Of a stretch of 8,336 nucleotides of DNA, positions 1 to 5,022 are shown in pieces (position 1 is the first letter of the stretch; every line of letters starts with the position of its first letter). The stretch lies in NCBI GenBank assembly GCA_964450795.1, contig CAYVDI010000040.1:1-8336 (forward strand), in the 5' to 3' direction. Origin of the DNA: JAGOTT01 sp964450795 (GTDB lineage: Bacteria; Patescibacteriota; Minisyncoccia; Moranbacterales; UBA1568). The translations under genes and the position numbers were made by a program. The notes under the pieces were generated by a model. The model was not told where the DNA came from and made no database searches. It worked only from the letters and a program-made list of their open reading frames with translations.

Positions 1-487
1 TTTCCCGGTATTCGATCGCGGTCGCCTTCGCGGCTTCGTAGTTGTCGTAGATGAGGTTCGCCGGAATCTCGCCGGTCATGTTCCCGGAAAGCGCGATCAG
101 TCCTTCATGGTGCTGTCGGAGGAGGTTCCGGTCGATGCGCGCCTTGTAGTAGAAGCCGTCGAGCTGTGCCTTCGATACGAGCTGGAGCAGGTTCTTGTAT
201 CCTGTCTCATTCTCCGCCAGAAGGACGATGGTATGTCGAGGTCGGTCATCCTGGGACGACGTCTTGCTCGTGTGATCCTTCACGACGTGAAGCTCGACAC
301 CGATGATCGGTTTGATGCCGGCCGCTTTCGCTTTTATGGAGAGCTCGACGGCGCCGTAGAGATTCGATGTGTCGGTGAGCGCAAGGCTCGTCATCCCGTA
401 CTTCTTCGCCTCAGCGACGAGATCATCGATCTTCGGCAGGGCGTTGAGGAGCGAATAGTGCGAATGGACGTGGAGGTGGGTGAACAT
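1..487 (-). CDS. dnaE: DNA polymerase III subunit alpha, N-terminal part (partial)
   Basis: This is the replicative polymerase catalytic subunit; only its first 162 codons are inside the window and the rest lies beyond position 1. The start is an ATG at 487-485. Residues 4-16 read HLHVHSHYSLLNA, the opening of the PHP domain of bacterial DnaE. They are followed by LALTDTSNLYGAVEL (35-49), IKPIIGVE (58-65) and HTIVLLAENETGYKNL (85-100), all in family order. The HxH pair (H6, H8) and E65 are kept. The position that is His in the TDHGN motif of Thermus and mycobacterial DnaE is Thr40, and the Asp of the usual LLDGA stretch is Asn15, so PHP metal binding and proofreading may be reduced (inference from remembered family motifs). 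No Shine-Dalgarno sequence precedes the ATG. It is divergent from the gene at 875 and lies downstream of a structured leader on the same strand. Confidence 0.94.
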   Translation of the reverse strand, partial: MFTHLHVHSHYSLLNALPKIDDLVAEAKKYGMTSLALTDTSNLYGAVELSIKAKAAGIKPIIGVELHVVKDHTSKTSSQDDRPRHTIVLLAENETGYKNLLQLVSKAQLDGFYYKARIDRNLLRQHHEGLIALSGNMTGEIPANLIYDNYEAAKATAIEYRE

Positions 488-488
488 G

Positions 489-506
489 GTATTTGGTATC
501 ACGTAT
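489..506. repeat. 18-bp intergenic repeat, copy 1 (GTATC/CGTAT type)
   Basis: The stretch gtatttggtatcacgtat directly abuts the dnaE start and matches 17 of 18 bases with the copy just after the smc stop at 7782-7799. More degenerate GTATC/GATACG units follow at 510-516 and 546-570 (tacttgatacgagatacg and neighbours). It looks like a member of a dispersed intergenic repeat made of GTATC-CGTAT half-units. Its function is unknown. On the minus strand it forms the last bases before the dnaE ATG, so it may be part of that gene's promoter or leader. Confidence 0.6.
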
Positions 507-573
507 GATGTATCACGGTGGATTGCGCAGCTCGTTTGTCGCGAGGTACTTGATACGAGATACGTAATACTTC

Positions 574-610
574 AATAAAAAAACGCCGGACTTAAGAATA
601 AGAAGGCGCT
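574..610 (-). terminator. Rho-independent terminator upstream of dnaE
   Basis: On the minus strand AGCGCC (610-605) pairs with GGCGTT (587-582) around a loop that contains a second small CTTA/TAAG stem. It is followed by a T-rich run (583-577). The T run exists only on the minus strand. No long minus-strand ORF lies upstream, so it terminates either a small RNA or an attenuated dnaE leader. Confidence 0.5.
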
Positions 611-636
611 TTGATGATTGCGAAAACGTAGCTCAT
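592..636 (-). CDS. Possible 14-residue leader peptide
   Basis: The minus strand encodes MSYVFAIIKAPSYS followed by TAA. A G-rich stretch GGGGGAAG (652-645) lies upstream at a plausible but slightly long SD distance. The same frame could also start 18 nt earlier at ATG 654-652, giving 20 residues. The stop codon lies in the loop of the terminator hairpin, so a ribosome on this ORF would block the hairpin, as in transcription attenuation. No run of one regulatory amino acid is seen. An ORF this short can arise by chance, so confidence is low. Confidence 0.2.
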   Translation of the reverse strand: MSYVFAIIKAPSYS

Positions 637-705
637 AGATTTGACTTCCCCCATAGCCCGGCTCGCGCCTCGGGTTCTGCAGGGAAGGGAGATGACTTCG
701 GTTCC

Positions 706-734
706 AGGATACCACGAGCATCAAAAACTGTCAT
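706..734 (-). promoter_or_regulatory. Candidate sigma-70 type promoter, minus strand
   Basis: Read on the minus strand: -35 ATGACA (734-729), 17-bp spacer, -10 TATCCT (711-706). Transcription would start near 699 and run towards dnaE. The -35 matches TTGACA at five of six positions. Confidence 0.42.
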
Positions 735-743
735 ATTCTTTCA

Positions 744-759
744 GATTCGAACCCGAATC
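744..759. promoter_or_regulatory. Palindrome between divergent promoters, possible operator
   Basis: GATTCG-AACC-CGAATC is a perfect 6-bp inverted repeat with a 4-bp spacer. It lies 9 bp from the -35 of the minus-strand promoter (729-734) and 11 bp from the -35 of the plus-strand promoter (771-776). It could be a shared operator, or a weak plus-strand hairpin because it is followed by CTTTTATT. Confidence 0.3.
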
Positions 760-770
760 CTTTTATTGTA

Positions 771-799
771 TTGACGCAATATGATAAATGTGCCATAAT
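771..799 (+). promoter_or_regulatory. Sigma-70 type promoter for the orphan gene at 875
   Basis: -35 TTGACG (771-776), 17-bp spacer, -10 CATAAT (794-799). Both boxes match consensus at five of six positions. The start would be near 806, giving a 5' leader of about 70 nt. That leader contains a weak CCCT/AGGG stem followed by TTCTTTT at about 833-860. Confidence 0.68.
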
Positions 800-874
800 C
801 AGTCTTCCGTAAGCATTGCGGAAATCGTTTTCCCCCTGACGATCGCAAGAGGGTTCTTTTAGAAAGGTTAGCCA

Positions 875-1207
875 ATGGTTACTGCTCAAGTCGAATTCAC
901 GTGCAGTTCAGGTGGACGGGATCAAATGAGTTATGATGAACGATCTCGGCGGATTGTGGGGAAAATAAGGGATATGTTGACCAGTATCGGCCCATCCTCG
1001 TCGAAGCCAGATGTTGAACGCAATGGATCAAAGTTTGTTATCCGAATTGCCGGAGCATCAATCACGTTCGAACTGTACCCGCCTGGCGTATTTGATGATC
1101 AGTTGCCAATGCATTGGCGGCTCGTGGCGACATCTGAACAGGACAACACGCCAGCTCTCCTGGCCGAAGACCTCATGGCGATTGCGCGTCTAGTCGCTCG
1201 CTACTGA
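875..1207 (+). CDS. Hypothetical protein, 110 residues
   Basis: I do not recognise this protein. The ATG at 875 has an SD-like AAAGG (863-867) 7 nt upstream and a good promoter and terminator, so it is very likely a real monocistronic gene. The protein is soluble, with no signal peptide or membrane segment. Its N-terminal half is basic and polar (residues 18-37 rich in Arg, Asp and Ser). The middle (about residues 52-68) reads like a beta strand pair, and the C-terminal 20 residues (PALLAEDLMAIARLVARY) look like an amphipathic helix. An internal ATG at 926 (MSYDERSRR) is an alternative start without a clear SD. Base composition is somewhat less GC-rich than dnaE or smc. It is divergent from dnaE and faces the Cys-rich gene at 1389-1637. 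Confidence 0.72.
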   Translation: MVTAQVEFTCSSGGRDQMSYDERSRRIVGKIRDMLTSIGPSSSKPDVERNGSKFVIRIAGASITFELYPPGVFDDQLPMHWRLVATSEQDNTPALLAEDLMAIARLVARY

Positions 1208-1227
1208 CAGATGGCAGGTCGTATAAA

Positions 1228-1267
1228 CTCACCAGCAGAAACCTGCTCCGGTGGGTTTTTGCTTTTT
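1228..1267 (+). terminator. Rho-independent terminator of the 875 gene
   Basis: CTCACC (1228-1233) pairs with GGTGGG (1250-1255), with some G-T pairs. AGCAG (1234-1238) pairs with CTGCT (1243-1247) around loop AAAC, leaving a 2-nt CC bulge on the 3' side. A TTTTTGCTTTTT tail follows. The architecture is nearly the same as that of the terminator at 8223-8263. Confidence 0.82.
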
Positions 1268-1343
1268 ATGTCTCCATCAAACTGGCTTGGATTTCTTTCA
1301 TGGCTCGGAGGGAGAGGATATGTTTCATTGGTTTTTTCCGGGG

Positions 1344-1380
1344 AAAATGAAAACCCGCCTCCGGTGTTCCGGATGGCGGG
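1344..1380 (-). terminator. Rho-independent terminator of the Cys-rich gene
   Basis: The inverted repeat CCCGCC/GGCGGG (1354-1359, 1375-1380) plus TCCGG/CCGGA (1360-1364, 1369-1373) forms an 11-bp stem with a 1-nt bulge and a 4-nt loop. On the minus strand it is followed by TTTTCATTTT (1353-1344), so it ends transcription from the gene at 1389-1637. It is convergent with the terminator at 1228-1267. Confidence 0.82.
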
Positions 1381-1388
1381 AAACGTGC

Positions 1389-1637
1389 TTATCGAAGAGG
1401 AGTGTTCCTGAGCCCGGCCTGTTCACGGGTGATGACTTTCGGGATGATGTCCGGATTTCTCTTTGTTTGGACAAGCGGTCCCTGGCAGTCCTTTTCCGGG
1501 CACCGCGCCTTTCCTCGGATATCCGTGTCGAACGACTTCTTTCCGAGCGGTGGTACCGCATAGTGAACATTGCACGTCCGGCACTTGCAAAGCCAATTTT
1601 GCACGGGTGGAGCTGTGCCAGCTTTTCCTCTCGGCAT
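1389..1637 (-). CDS. Small Cys-rich, possible zinc-ribbon protein, 82 residues
   Basis: I do not recognise a named family. The start ATG (1637-1635) is fixed by a perfect SD, AAGGAGG (1649-1643), 5 nt upstream. An in-frame ATG at 1688 would add 17 residues but has no SD and overlaps the promoter. Cysteines 17, 19, 22 (CKCRTC) and 46, 51 (CPEKDC), with His25, could bind one zinc ion as a CX2C...CX4C ribbon; the spacing is not the usual CX2C pair, so this is inference. The protein is strongly basic with no membrane segment, which would suit binding to nucleic acid or ribosomes. It is on the opposite strand to the flanking genes, divergent from rnhB, and ends in its own strong terminator. Confidence 0.8.
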   Translation of the reverse strand: MPRGKAGTAPPVQNWLCKCRTCNVHYAVPPLGKKSFDTDIRGKARCPEKDCQGPLVQTKRNPDIIPKVITREQAGLRNTPLR

Positions 1638-1647
1638 GTCTGCCTCC

Positions 1648-1677
1648 TTGTTTGAAAACAACGACCCATCATATACT
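1648..1677 (+). promoter_or_regulatory. Candidate rnhB promoter
   Basis: -10 TATACT (1672-1677) with a weak -35 TTGTTT (1648-1653) at an 18-bp spacer. Transcription would start near 1684, leaving only about 7 nt before the rnhB ATG. The -10 shares two bases with the -10 of the divergent promoter at 1668-1696. Confidence 0.5.
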
Positions 1678-1696
1678 GGAACCGACACATATGCAA
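1668..1696 (-). promoter_or_regulatory. Promoter of the Cys-rich gene, overlapping the rnhB start
   Basis: Read on the minus strand: -35 TTGCAT (1696-1691), 17-bp spacer, -10 TATGAT (1673-1668). The -35 box covers the first six bases of rnhB. The start would be near 1661, giving a leader of about 24 nt with the SD. Confidence 0.58.
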
Positions 1697-2395
1697 GAGC
1701 TCACATTCGAAAAGGAATCGGCGTGCCAAAGGAGCGGTTTTTCCTTGGTCGTCGGGGTCGATGAGGCGGGTCGCGGTCCTTTGGCCGGACCGGTGGTGGC
1801 TTGTGCCGCCGCATACCGGGACCAGCGGGATTTCGCTGTGCCCGAGGATTCGGAGAACCTGATGCGGTTCGTCCGGGATTCGAAGATGCTTTCGGAAAAG
1901 AAGCGCGACGAGATGTATGACTTTATCCATGAGCACTTTTTCACGGGAACGGGAATCGTCCATCCGGAAACGATCGATCGGATCAACATCCTCGAGGCGA
2001 CGTTTCTCGCGATGAAGGAAGCAGTAGGGGATCTTCGCCGGACCATGCAAAATGGAGGAGTATCGGATGACGTGGTTATCCTTCTTGTCGATGGAAACAT
2101 GGTGATACCGAACCTTTCGGTGAAACAGGCGGCGATCGTCGACGGGGACGCGCTCGTCCGCTCGATCGCGGCGGCGTCGATCGTCGCCAAGGTGACGCGC
2201 GACCGGATGATGCTCGAATATGACCGGATGTATCCGGAGTACGGGTTCGCGAAACACAAGGGATATGGCACGAAAATCCATATGGATGCGCTCCGGAAGC
2301 ATGGCGCGTGTCCGATCCACCGGATGAGCTTCAAGCCGGTCTTCTATTCGATCCCCGAAAACGTGAACCGGAACCTGCTTTCGAGGAAAAAGTGA
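1691..2395 (+). CDS. rnhB: Ribonuclease HII
   Basis: RNase HII cleaves the RNA strand of RNA/DNA hybrids and starts removal of single ribonucleotides from DNA. The 234-residue product has the family signature VVGVDEAGRGPLAGPVV (20-36), SKMLS (64-68), LLVDGN (131-136) and SIAAASIVAKVTRDR (158-172). The four acidic catalytic positions are seen as D24, E25, D134 and D171. KHKGYGTKIHMDAL (188-201) and GACPIHRMSFKPV (205-217) form the usual C-terminal part. The frame is open for 76 codons further upstream, but that part is antisense to the Cys-rich gene; the ATG at 1691 places the signature at the normal distance from the N-terminus. There is no SD, and the leader would be very short. The stop ends 13 bp before the aminotransferase start. 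The stretch of residues 41-60 is a little longer than in small homologues. Confidence 0.95.
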   Translation: MQELTFEKESACQRSGFSLVVGVDEAGRGPLAGPVVACAAAYRDQRDFAVPEDSENLMRFVRDSKMLSEKKRDEMYDFIHEHFFTGTGIVHPETIDRINILEATFLAMKEAVGDLRRTMQNGGVSDDVVILLVDGNMVIPNLSVKQAAIVDGDALVRSIAAASIVAKVTRDRMMLEYDRMYPEYGFAKHKGYGTKIHMDALRKHGACPIHRMSFKPVFYSIPENVNRNLLSRKK

Positions 2396-2401
2396 TATAC
2401 T
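2396..2401 (+). promoter_or_regulatory. -10 box for a leaderless aminotransferase mRNA
   Basis: TATACT begins at the base right after the rnhB stop codon. A TG lies just upstream (TGA then TATACT; the TG spacing is one base from a perfect extended -10 element). The box ends 7 bp before the A of the ATG at 2409, so the expected start is at or next to that A. No clear -35 is seen inside the rnhB end. Read-through from rnhB is also possible. Confidence 0.5.
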
Positions 2402-2408
2402 TCCCCTT

Positions 2409-3239
2409 ATGGAGAACACCTGTTATCTCAATGGAACGATACTTCCGATCCGCGAGGCGAACATATCGGTTCGTGACCTCGGTTTTCTTCGCGGGTACGG
2501 CGTGTTCGATGTGCTTCCGGTCGTGAACGGGAAGCCGTTCCTCTTCGAGGATCACTGGAATCGCCTCGAGAATTCCGCGGCTTCGCTCGGGTTGCGGATC
2601 CCGATCGTCGCCGAAGAGGCGAAAGCGACGATAATCGATCTCATCGCGCGGCACGACTACCCCCACATGATCGTCCGGACGGTGCTCTCGGGCGGTCCGA
2701 GCGAGAGCGGATTCCTTCCGGAGGGGAAGGAGACATTCTGTATCATGATCGAGGAGACGAAGCCGTCGCAGGAGTCGGATTATGAGGATGGCGTGAGCGT
2801 GATCGTCCGAAGGCATGAACGCGAGATTCCGGAATCGAAAACGACGAACTACATCTTTCCTATCAGTCTCCGGAAAGAGAAGTCGGATGCCGGCGCCACG
2901 GAAATTTTGTACGTGAAGGACGGAGTTGTCCTTGAGGCGTCGACGAGCAACTTCTTCATCGTGAAAGGCGGCACAGTCATCACTCCGAAGGAGAAGGTTC
3001 TCGGCGGTATCACGAGAAAACTCGTCATTCGGCTCGCGAAGGAGCTTGATATCCCTGTCGAGGAACGGGGCATCGCCGAGACGGAGCTTTCAGGGTGCGA
3101 TGAGGTGTTTCTGACCGCTTCGAACAAGCAGGTCCGTCCGGTCGTTCGGATCGACGACGACACTGTCGGTGACGGGAAGGTCGGCCCGGTATCGAAACGG
3201 CTTCTCGTCGCTCTTCGGGCGTTCATGGAGCGGTATTGA
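2409..3239 (+). CDS. Class IV PLP-dependent aminotransferase (branched-chain / D-amino-acid / ADC-lyase type)
   Basis: This is a fold-type IV pyridoxal-phosphate enzyme of 276 residues, close to the usual length. Marks in order are: YLNGTILPIREANISVRDLG (6-25) and RGYGVFDVL (28-36) of the N-terminal domain; SKTTNYIFPI (143-152), whose Lys144 is the expected PLP-binding lysine; LEASTSNFFIV (175-185) with Glu176 as the expected pyridine-nitrogen contact; VLGGITRK (197-204); and EVFLTASNKQVRPV (232-245). These motifs do not separate branched-chain transaminase from D-alanine transaminase or aminodeoxychorismate lyase, so no symbol is given. D-amino-acid supply for the cell wall or a general transamination role would both fit a small-genome organism (inference). 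There is no SD, and the mRNA is probably leaderless. It is followed by a 90-bp gap with the rpmF promoter and no obvious terminator. Confidence 0.92.
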   Translation: MENTCYLNGTILPIREANISVRDLGFLRGYGVFDVLPVVNGKPFLFEDHWNRLENSAASLGLRIPIVAEEAKATIIDLIARHDYPHMIVRTVLSGGPSESGFLPEGKETFCIMIEETKPSQESDYEDGVSVIVRRHEREIPESKTTNYIFPISLRKEKSDAGATEILYVKDGVVLEASTSNFFIVKGGTVITPKEKVLGGITRKLVIRLAKELDIPVEERGIAETELSGCDEVFLTASNKQVRPVVRIDDDTVGDGKVGPVSKRLLVALRAFMERY

Positions 3240-3251
3240 CCAGGGGGAGTC

Positions 3252-3280
3252 TTGTCAAAAGCGCGGAACGATGGTACGCT
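3252..3280 (+). promoter_or_regulatory. Promoter of the rpmF-nusB-rnc group
   Basis: -35 TTGTCA (3252-3257), 17-bp spacer, -10 TACGCT (3275-3280) with TGG directly before it (extended -10). The start would be near 3287, giving a leader of about 43 nt for rpmF. It is the best promoter before nusB and rnc, although weaker internal promoters cannot be excluded. Confidence 0.58.
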
Positions 3281-3329
3281 TTGACCTGAAAGGGTGAAAT
3301 TCCCGAATTAACCGTTTTATCGTACCGTT

Positions 3330-3530
3330 ATGGCATTGCCCAAGCAGAGACATACCCACGAACGTCGTGACCGGGCCCGTCGTGAGCTCGAGATGCGACC
3401 GACCCAGACACAGGAGTGCAAAAAATGCGGATCTCCGGTCCTTCCGCACCGCGCATGTCCGAAATGCGGTGACTATCGCGGTCGGCAGATCATAAAGAAG
3501 GCCGAACCGAAGCTGGCAAAGAAGAAATAG
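3330..3530 (+). CDS. rpmF: 50S ribosomal protein L32
   Basis: L32 is a small zinc-ribbon protein of the large ribosomal subunit. The 66 residues begin MALPKQRHTHERRDRARR, the typical basic L32 N-terminus. The ribbon is CKKCGSPVLPH (30-40) and ACPKCGDYRGR (42-52), with all four zinc ligands present (C30, C33, C43, C46), so this is the zinc-bound form. A lysine-rich tail (56-66) ends the protein. No SD lies near the ATG; the nearest purine stretch, AAAGGG, is about 35 nt upstream. The gene heads a group with nusB (73 bp downstream) and rnc. No terminator is seen between rpmF and nusB, which supports co-transcription. Confidence 0.97.
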   Translation: MALPKQRHTHERRDRARRELEMRPTQTQECKKCGSPVLPHRACPKCGDYRGRQIIKKAEPKLAKKK

Positions 3531-3603
3531 CCCTTTGTCGGTCGGAGTCGTGCCTGTCTCCGGAAGCAGGATCGTAAAATAAAAAAGTGTAAGTTCCTTC
3601 GTT

Positions 3604-4164
3604 ATGGCCAATCGTCACCTCCAACGCTCAGTCGCGATGCAGTCGCTGTATGAGTGGGATTTTTCCGGTTGCGAACCCGACGTCGAACTCGGAATCGTGA
3701 AGCGAAATCTGCTTGAATTCGCTCCGGGGCTCGAAGGGGAACATTTCGCGGAAAAGATCATGGAGGGGGTGGTGAAGGAGCGTGAGACGATCGATCAGCT
3801 CATCGTCAAATGCGCGCCGGAATGGCCGCTCGAGCAGATCGCATCCGTCGACCGGGCGATTCTCCGGCTCGGCATCTACGAGCTCATTTTCGGGGACTAT
3901 GACGAGGTGCCGCCGAAAGTGGCGATCAACGAGGCGATCGAACTCGCGAAGTCCTTCGGATCCGACAGTTCTCCGAAATTCGTGAACGGCGTTCTCGGTA
4001 CGATTTACCGCGAGATGGGCGAGCCGATGAAGGATGATTCTTCGGAGAAGCGGAAGGCGAGACTGGAGGAGCTGAAGAAGGAGGACCCGGAAAACGAGGA
4101 GGATTCCCTCGCGGAAGCACCGGCAGAAAAGCCGAAGAAGAAATCGAAAAAGGTCGACGGGTAG
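3604..4164 (+). CDS. nusB: Transcription antitermination / rRNA-processing factor NusB with charged tail
   Basis: NusB binds boxA RNA with S10 (NusE) and helps transcription and processing of rRNA. The first 140 residues of 186 match the family: RSVAMQSLYEWDF (8-20) at the N-terminus, then APEWPLEQIASVDRAILRLGIYEL (71-94, given in key parts: PLEQ, DRAILRLGIYEL), PPKVAINEAIELAKSFG (103-119) and KFVNGVLGTI (124-133). From about residue 140 a tail of about 46 residues is added, first rich in Lys and Glu, then Glu and Ala, and ending KPKKKSKKVDG. It is probably disordered and is not needed for the known fold. No SD is seen. The gene follows rpmF by 73 bp and precedes rnc by 38 bp, a group of ribosome-production and RNA-processing functions. 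Confidence 0.93.
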   Translation: MANRHLQRSVAMQSLYEWDFSGCEPDVELGIVKRNLLEFAPGLEGEHFAEKIMEGVVKERETIDQLIVKCAPEWPLEQIASVDRAILRLGIYELIFGDYDEVPPKVAINEAIELAKSFGSDSSPKFVNGVLGTIYREMGEPMKDDSSEKRKARLEELKKEDPENEEDSLAEAPAEKPKKKSKKVDG

Positions 4165-4202
4165 CGGATAGGATCTGACGTACAAAAGTTTCCTCGTGCA
4201 GT

Positions 4203-4898
4203 ATGGATGTCTTCAATGCGGAGGATTTTTCGAAGAAGCTCGGTATCCCGGTGCGGAATAGCGAACTCTTCCAAGAATCCATCACCCACCGGTCGTATCT
4301 CAACGAGCACCGGGGGTATAAACTGAACCACAACGAGCGCCTCGAGTTTCTCGGGGATGCGGTTTTGGAGCTTATCGTGACGGAATATCTCTACCACGCG
4401 TTTCCGAATCCGGAGGGCGAGCTGACGAGCTTCCGGGCCGCGCTCGTGAACGGCGAGATGCTTGCGGCTATCGCCGGACGGATGGGACTCGGAGACTTCC
4501 TCCTCATGAGCCGCGGCGAGACAAAAGACACCGGTCGTGCTCGGATGTGGCTTCTCGCGAACGCGATGGAGGCGGTCATCGGCGCGATCTACCTCGATTC
4601 CGGATACGATGCCGCGCAGAAATTCATCGAGGCAAATGTCCTTTCCGAACTGCCGAAGGTGCTCGAAGACGGATCATACGCCGATCCGAAGAGCCGGTTT
4701 CAGGAGCTGGCGCAGGAGAAGGTCGGAATCACGCCGAATTACCGGATTCTTAAGGAATGGGGCCCGGATCATGACCGCCATTTTTCTGCCGGCGCGTTTC
4801 TCGGTGAAGACCTCGTCGCGGAAGGGGAGGGAGCGTCGAAACAGGAGGCCCAGCGGAACGCCGCCGAAGCGGCGCTCGCCGCGAAGGGATGGGAGTAA
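4203..4898 (+). CDS. rnc: Ribonuclease III
   Basis: RNase III cleaves double-stranded RNA, including the stems of the rRNA precursor. The 231-residue protein has the usual two domains. The nuclease domain (about 5-150) carries the signature ERLEFLGDAVLE (45-56) with E45, E48 and D52, then EGELTSFRAALVN (71-83) and LLANAMEAVIGAIYLDSG (117-134) with E123. The dsRNA-binding domain (about 158-229) has DPKSRFQELAQEK (161-173), the middle HFSAGAFLGEDLVAEGEG, and ASKQEAQRNAAEAALA (211-226). One metal-coordination position, Asp114 in E. coli (LADTVEA), aligns with Asn120 (LLANAMEA). The main catalytic Glu is intact, so activity is expected. No SD precedes the ATG. It sits two genes before smc, a neighbour pair common in bacteria, here split by a small orphan gene. 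Confidence 0.96.
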   Translation: MDVFNAEDFSKKLGIPVRNSELFQESITHRSYLNEHRGYKLNHNERLEFLGDAVLELIVTEYLYHAFPNPEGELTSFRAALVNGEMLAAIAGRMGLGDFLLMSRGETKDTGRARMWLLANAMEAVIGAIYLDSGYDAAQKFIEANVLSELPKVLEDGSYADPKSRFQELAQEKVGITPNYRILKEWGPDHDRHFSAGAFLGEDLVAEGEGASKQEAQRNAAEAALAAKGWE

Positions 4899-4923
4899 GT
4901 CTGCCTCCGTTTTTGTTTTTTTA
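4892..4923 (+). terminator. Possible weak terminator after rnc
   Basis: GGAG (4892-4895) can pair with CTCC (4905-4908), followed by a long T-rich run (4910-4922). The stem is only about 4 bp and overlaps the rnc stop codon, so the T run is the stronger sign. Confidence 0.3.
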
Positions 4924-4953
4924 TTGACTTCCTGCTGGGAGTATTGATAGAGT
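4924..4953 (+). promoter_or_regulatory. Candidate promoter of the orphan gene at 5023
   Basis: -35 TTGACT (4924-4929), 18-bp spacer, -10 TAGAGT (4948-4953). The -35 is strong and the -10 is weak. The start would be near 4960, giving a leader of about 63 nt. Confidence 0.5.
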
Positions 4954-4961
4954 TGCCATTC

Positions 4962-4979
4962 CGGAACGGTTCGGAACGG
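4962..4979 (+). repeat. Direct repeat CGGAACGG x2 at one helical turn
   Basis: CGGAACGG occurs at 4962-4969 and again at 4972-4979, a 10-bp period. It lies just after the expected transcription start of the 5023 gene, so it could bind a repressor. A hairpin TCCTG/CAGGA (4981-4985, 4995-4999) follows in the leader. Confidence 0.35.
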
Positions 4980-5022
4980 ATCCTGGCAGCCAGTCAGGAA
5001 GGTCTTTGAAAAGGAGGCTTCA

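Larger units (their letters stand above)
572..699 (-). ncRNA. Candidate structured leader or small RNA upstream of dnaE
   Basis: A minus-strand transcript starting near 699 (from the promoter at 706-734) would end at the terminator at 574-610. On the minus strand, CTTCCC (687-682) can pair with GGGAAG (650-645). Between them a smaller hairpin pairs CCC+GGC (674-672, 669-667) with GCC+GGG (662-660, 659-657) across a GCGA tetraloop and a 2-nt bulge. A GNRA loop appears only when the minus strand is read, which supports this strand. The helix would cover the G-rich SD-like stretch before a 14-codon ORF. I compared it by eye with SRP RNA, 6S RNA, RNase P RNA and tmRNA signatures and saw no match. 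It may be a cis attenuator for dnaE or a free small RNA. Confidence 0.32.

Noticed and set aside
107..508. Plus-strand ORF of 133 codons opposite dnaE
   Set aside because: It is the antisense of the clear DnaE PHP reading frame and has no SD or recognisable protein features.
600..700. SRP (4.5S), 6S or tmRNA gene in the dnaE upstream region
   Set aside because: None of the conserved cores of these RNAs could be found on either strand.
744..760. GGTTCGAATC on the minus strand, like a tRNA T-arm
   Set aside because: The five bases on each side of TTCGAAT do not pair, and there is no acceptor, anticodon or D-arm around it. It is better explained as a simple palindrome.
1251..1655. Plus-strand ORF of 134 codons in the convergent intergenic region
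   Set aside because: It crosses two terminators and lies opposite the Cys-rich gene, with no SD and no plausible protein features.
1463..1690. N-terminal extension of rnhB by 76 codons
   Set aside because: The stretch is antisense to the Cys-rich gene and crosses the rnhB promoter, and the RNase HII signature sits at its usual distance from the ATG at 1691.
1325..2419. Long minus-strand ORF (364 codons) across rnhB and the Cys-rich gene
   Set aside because: It is the complement of rnhB and overlaps a real minus-strand gene in another frame. Its protein is a low-complexity Arg/His/Asp mix typical of antisense shadows in GC-rich DNA.
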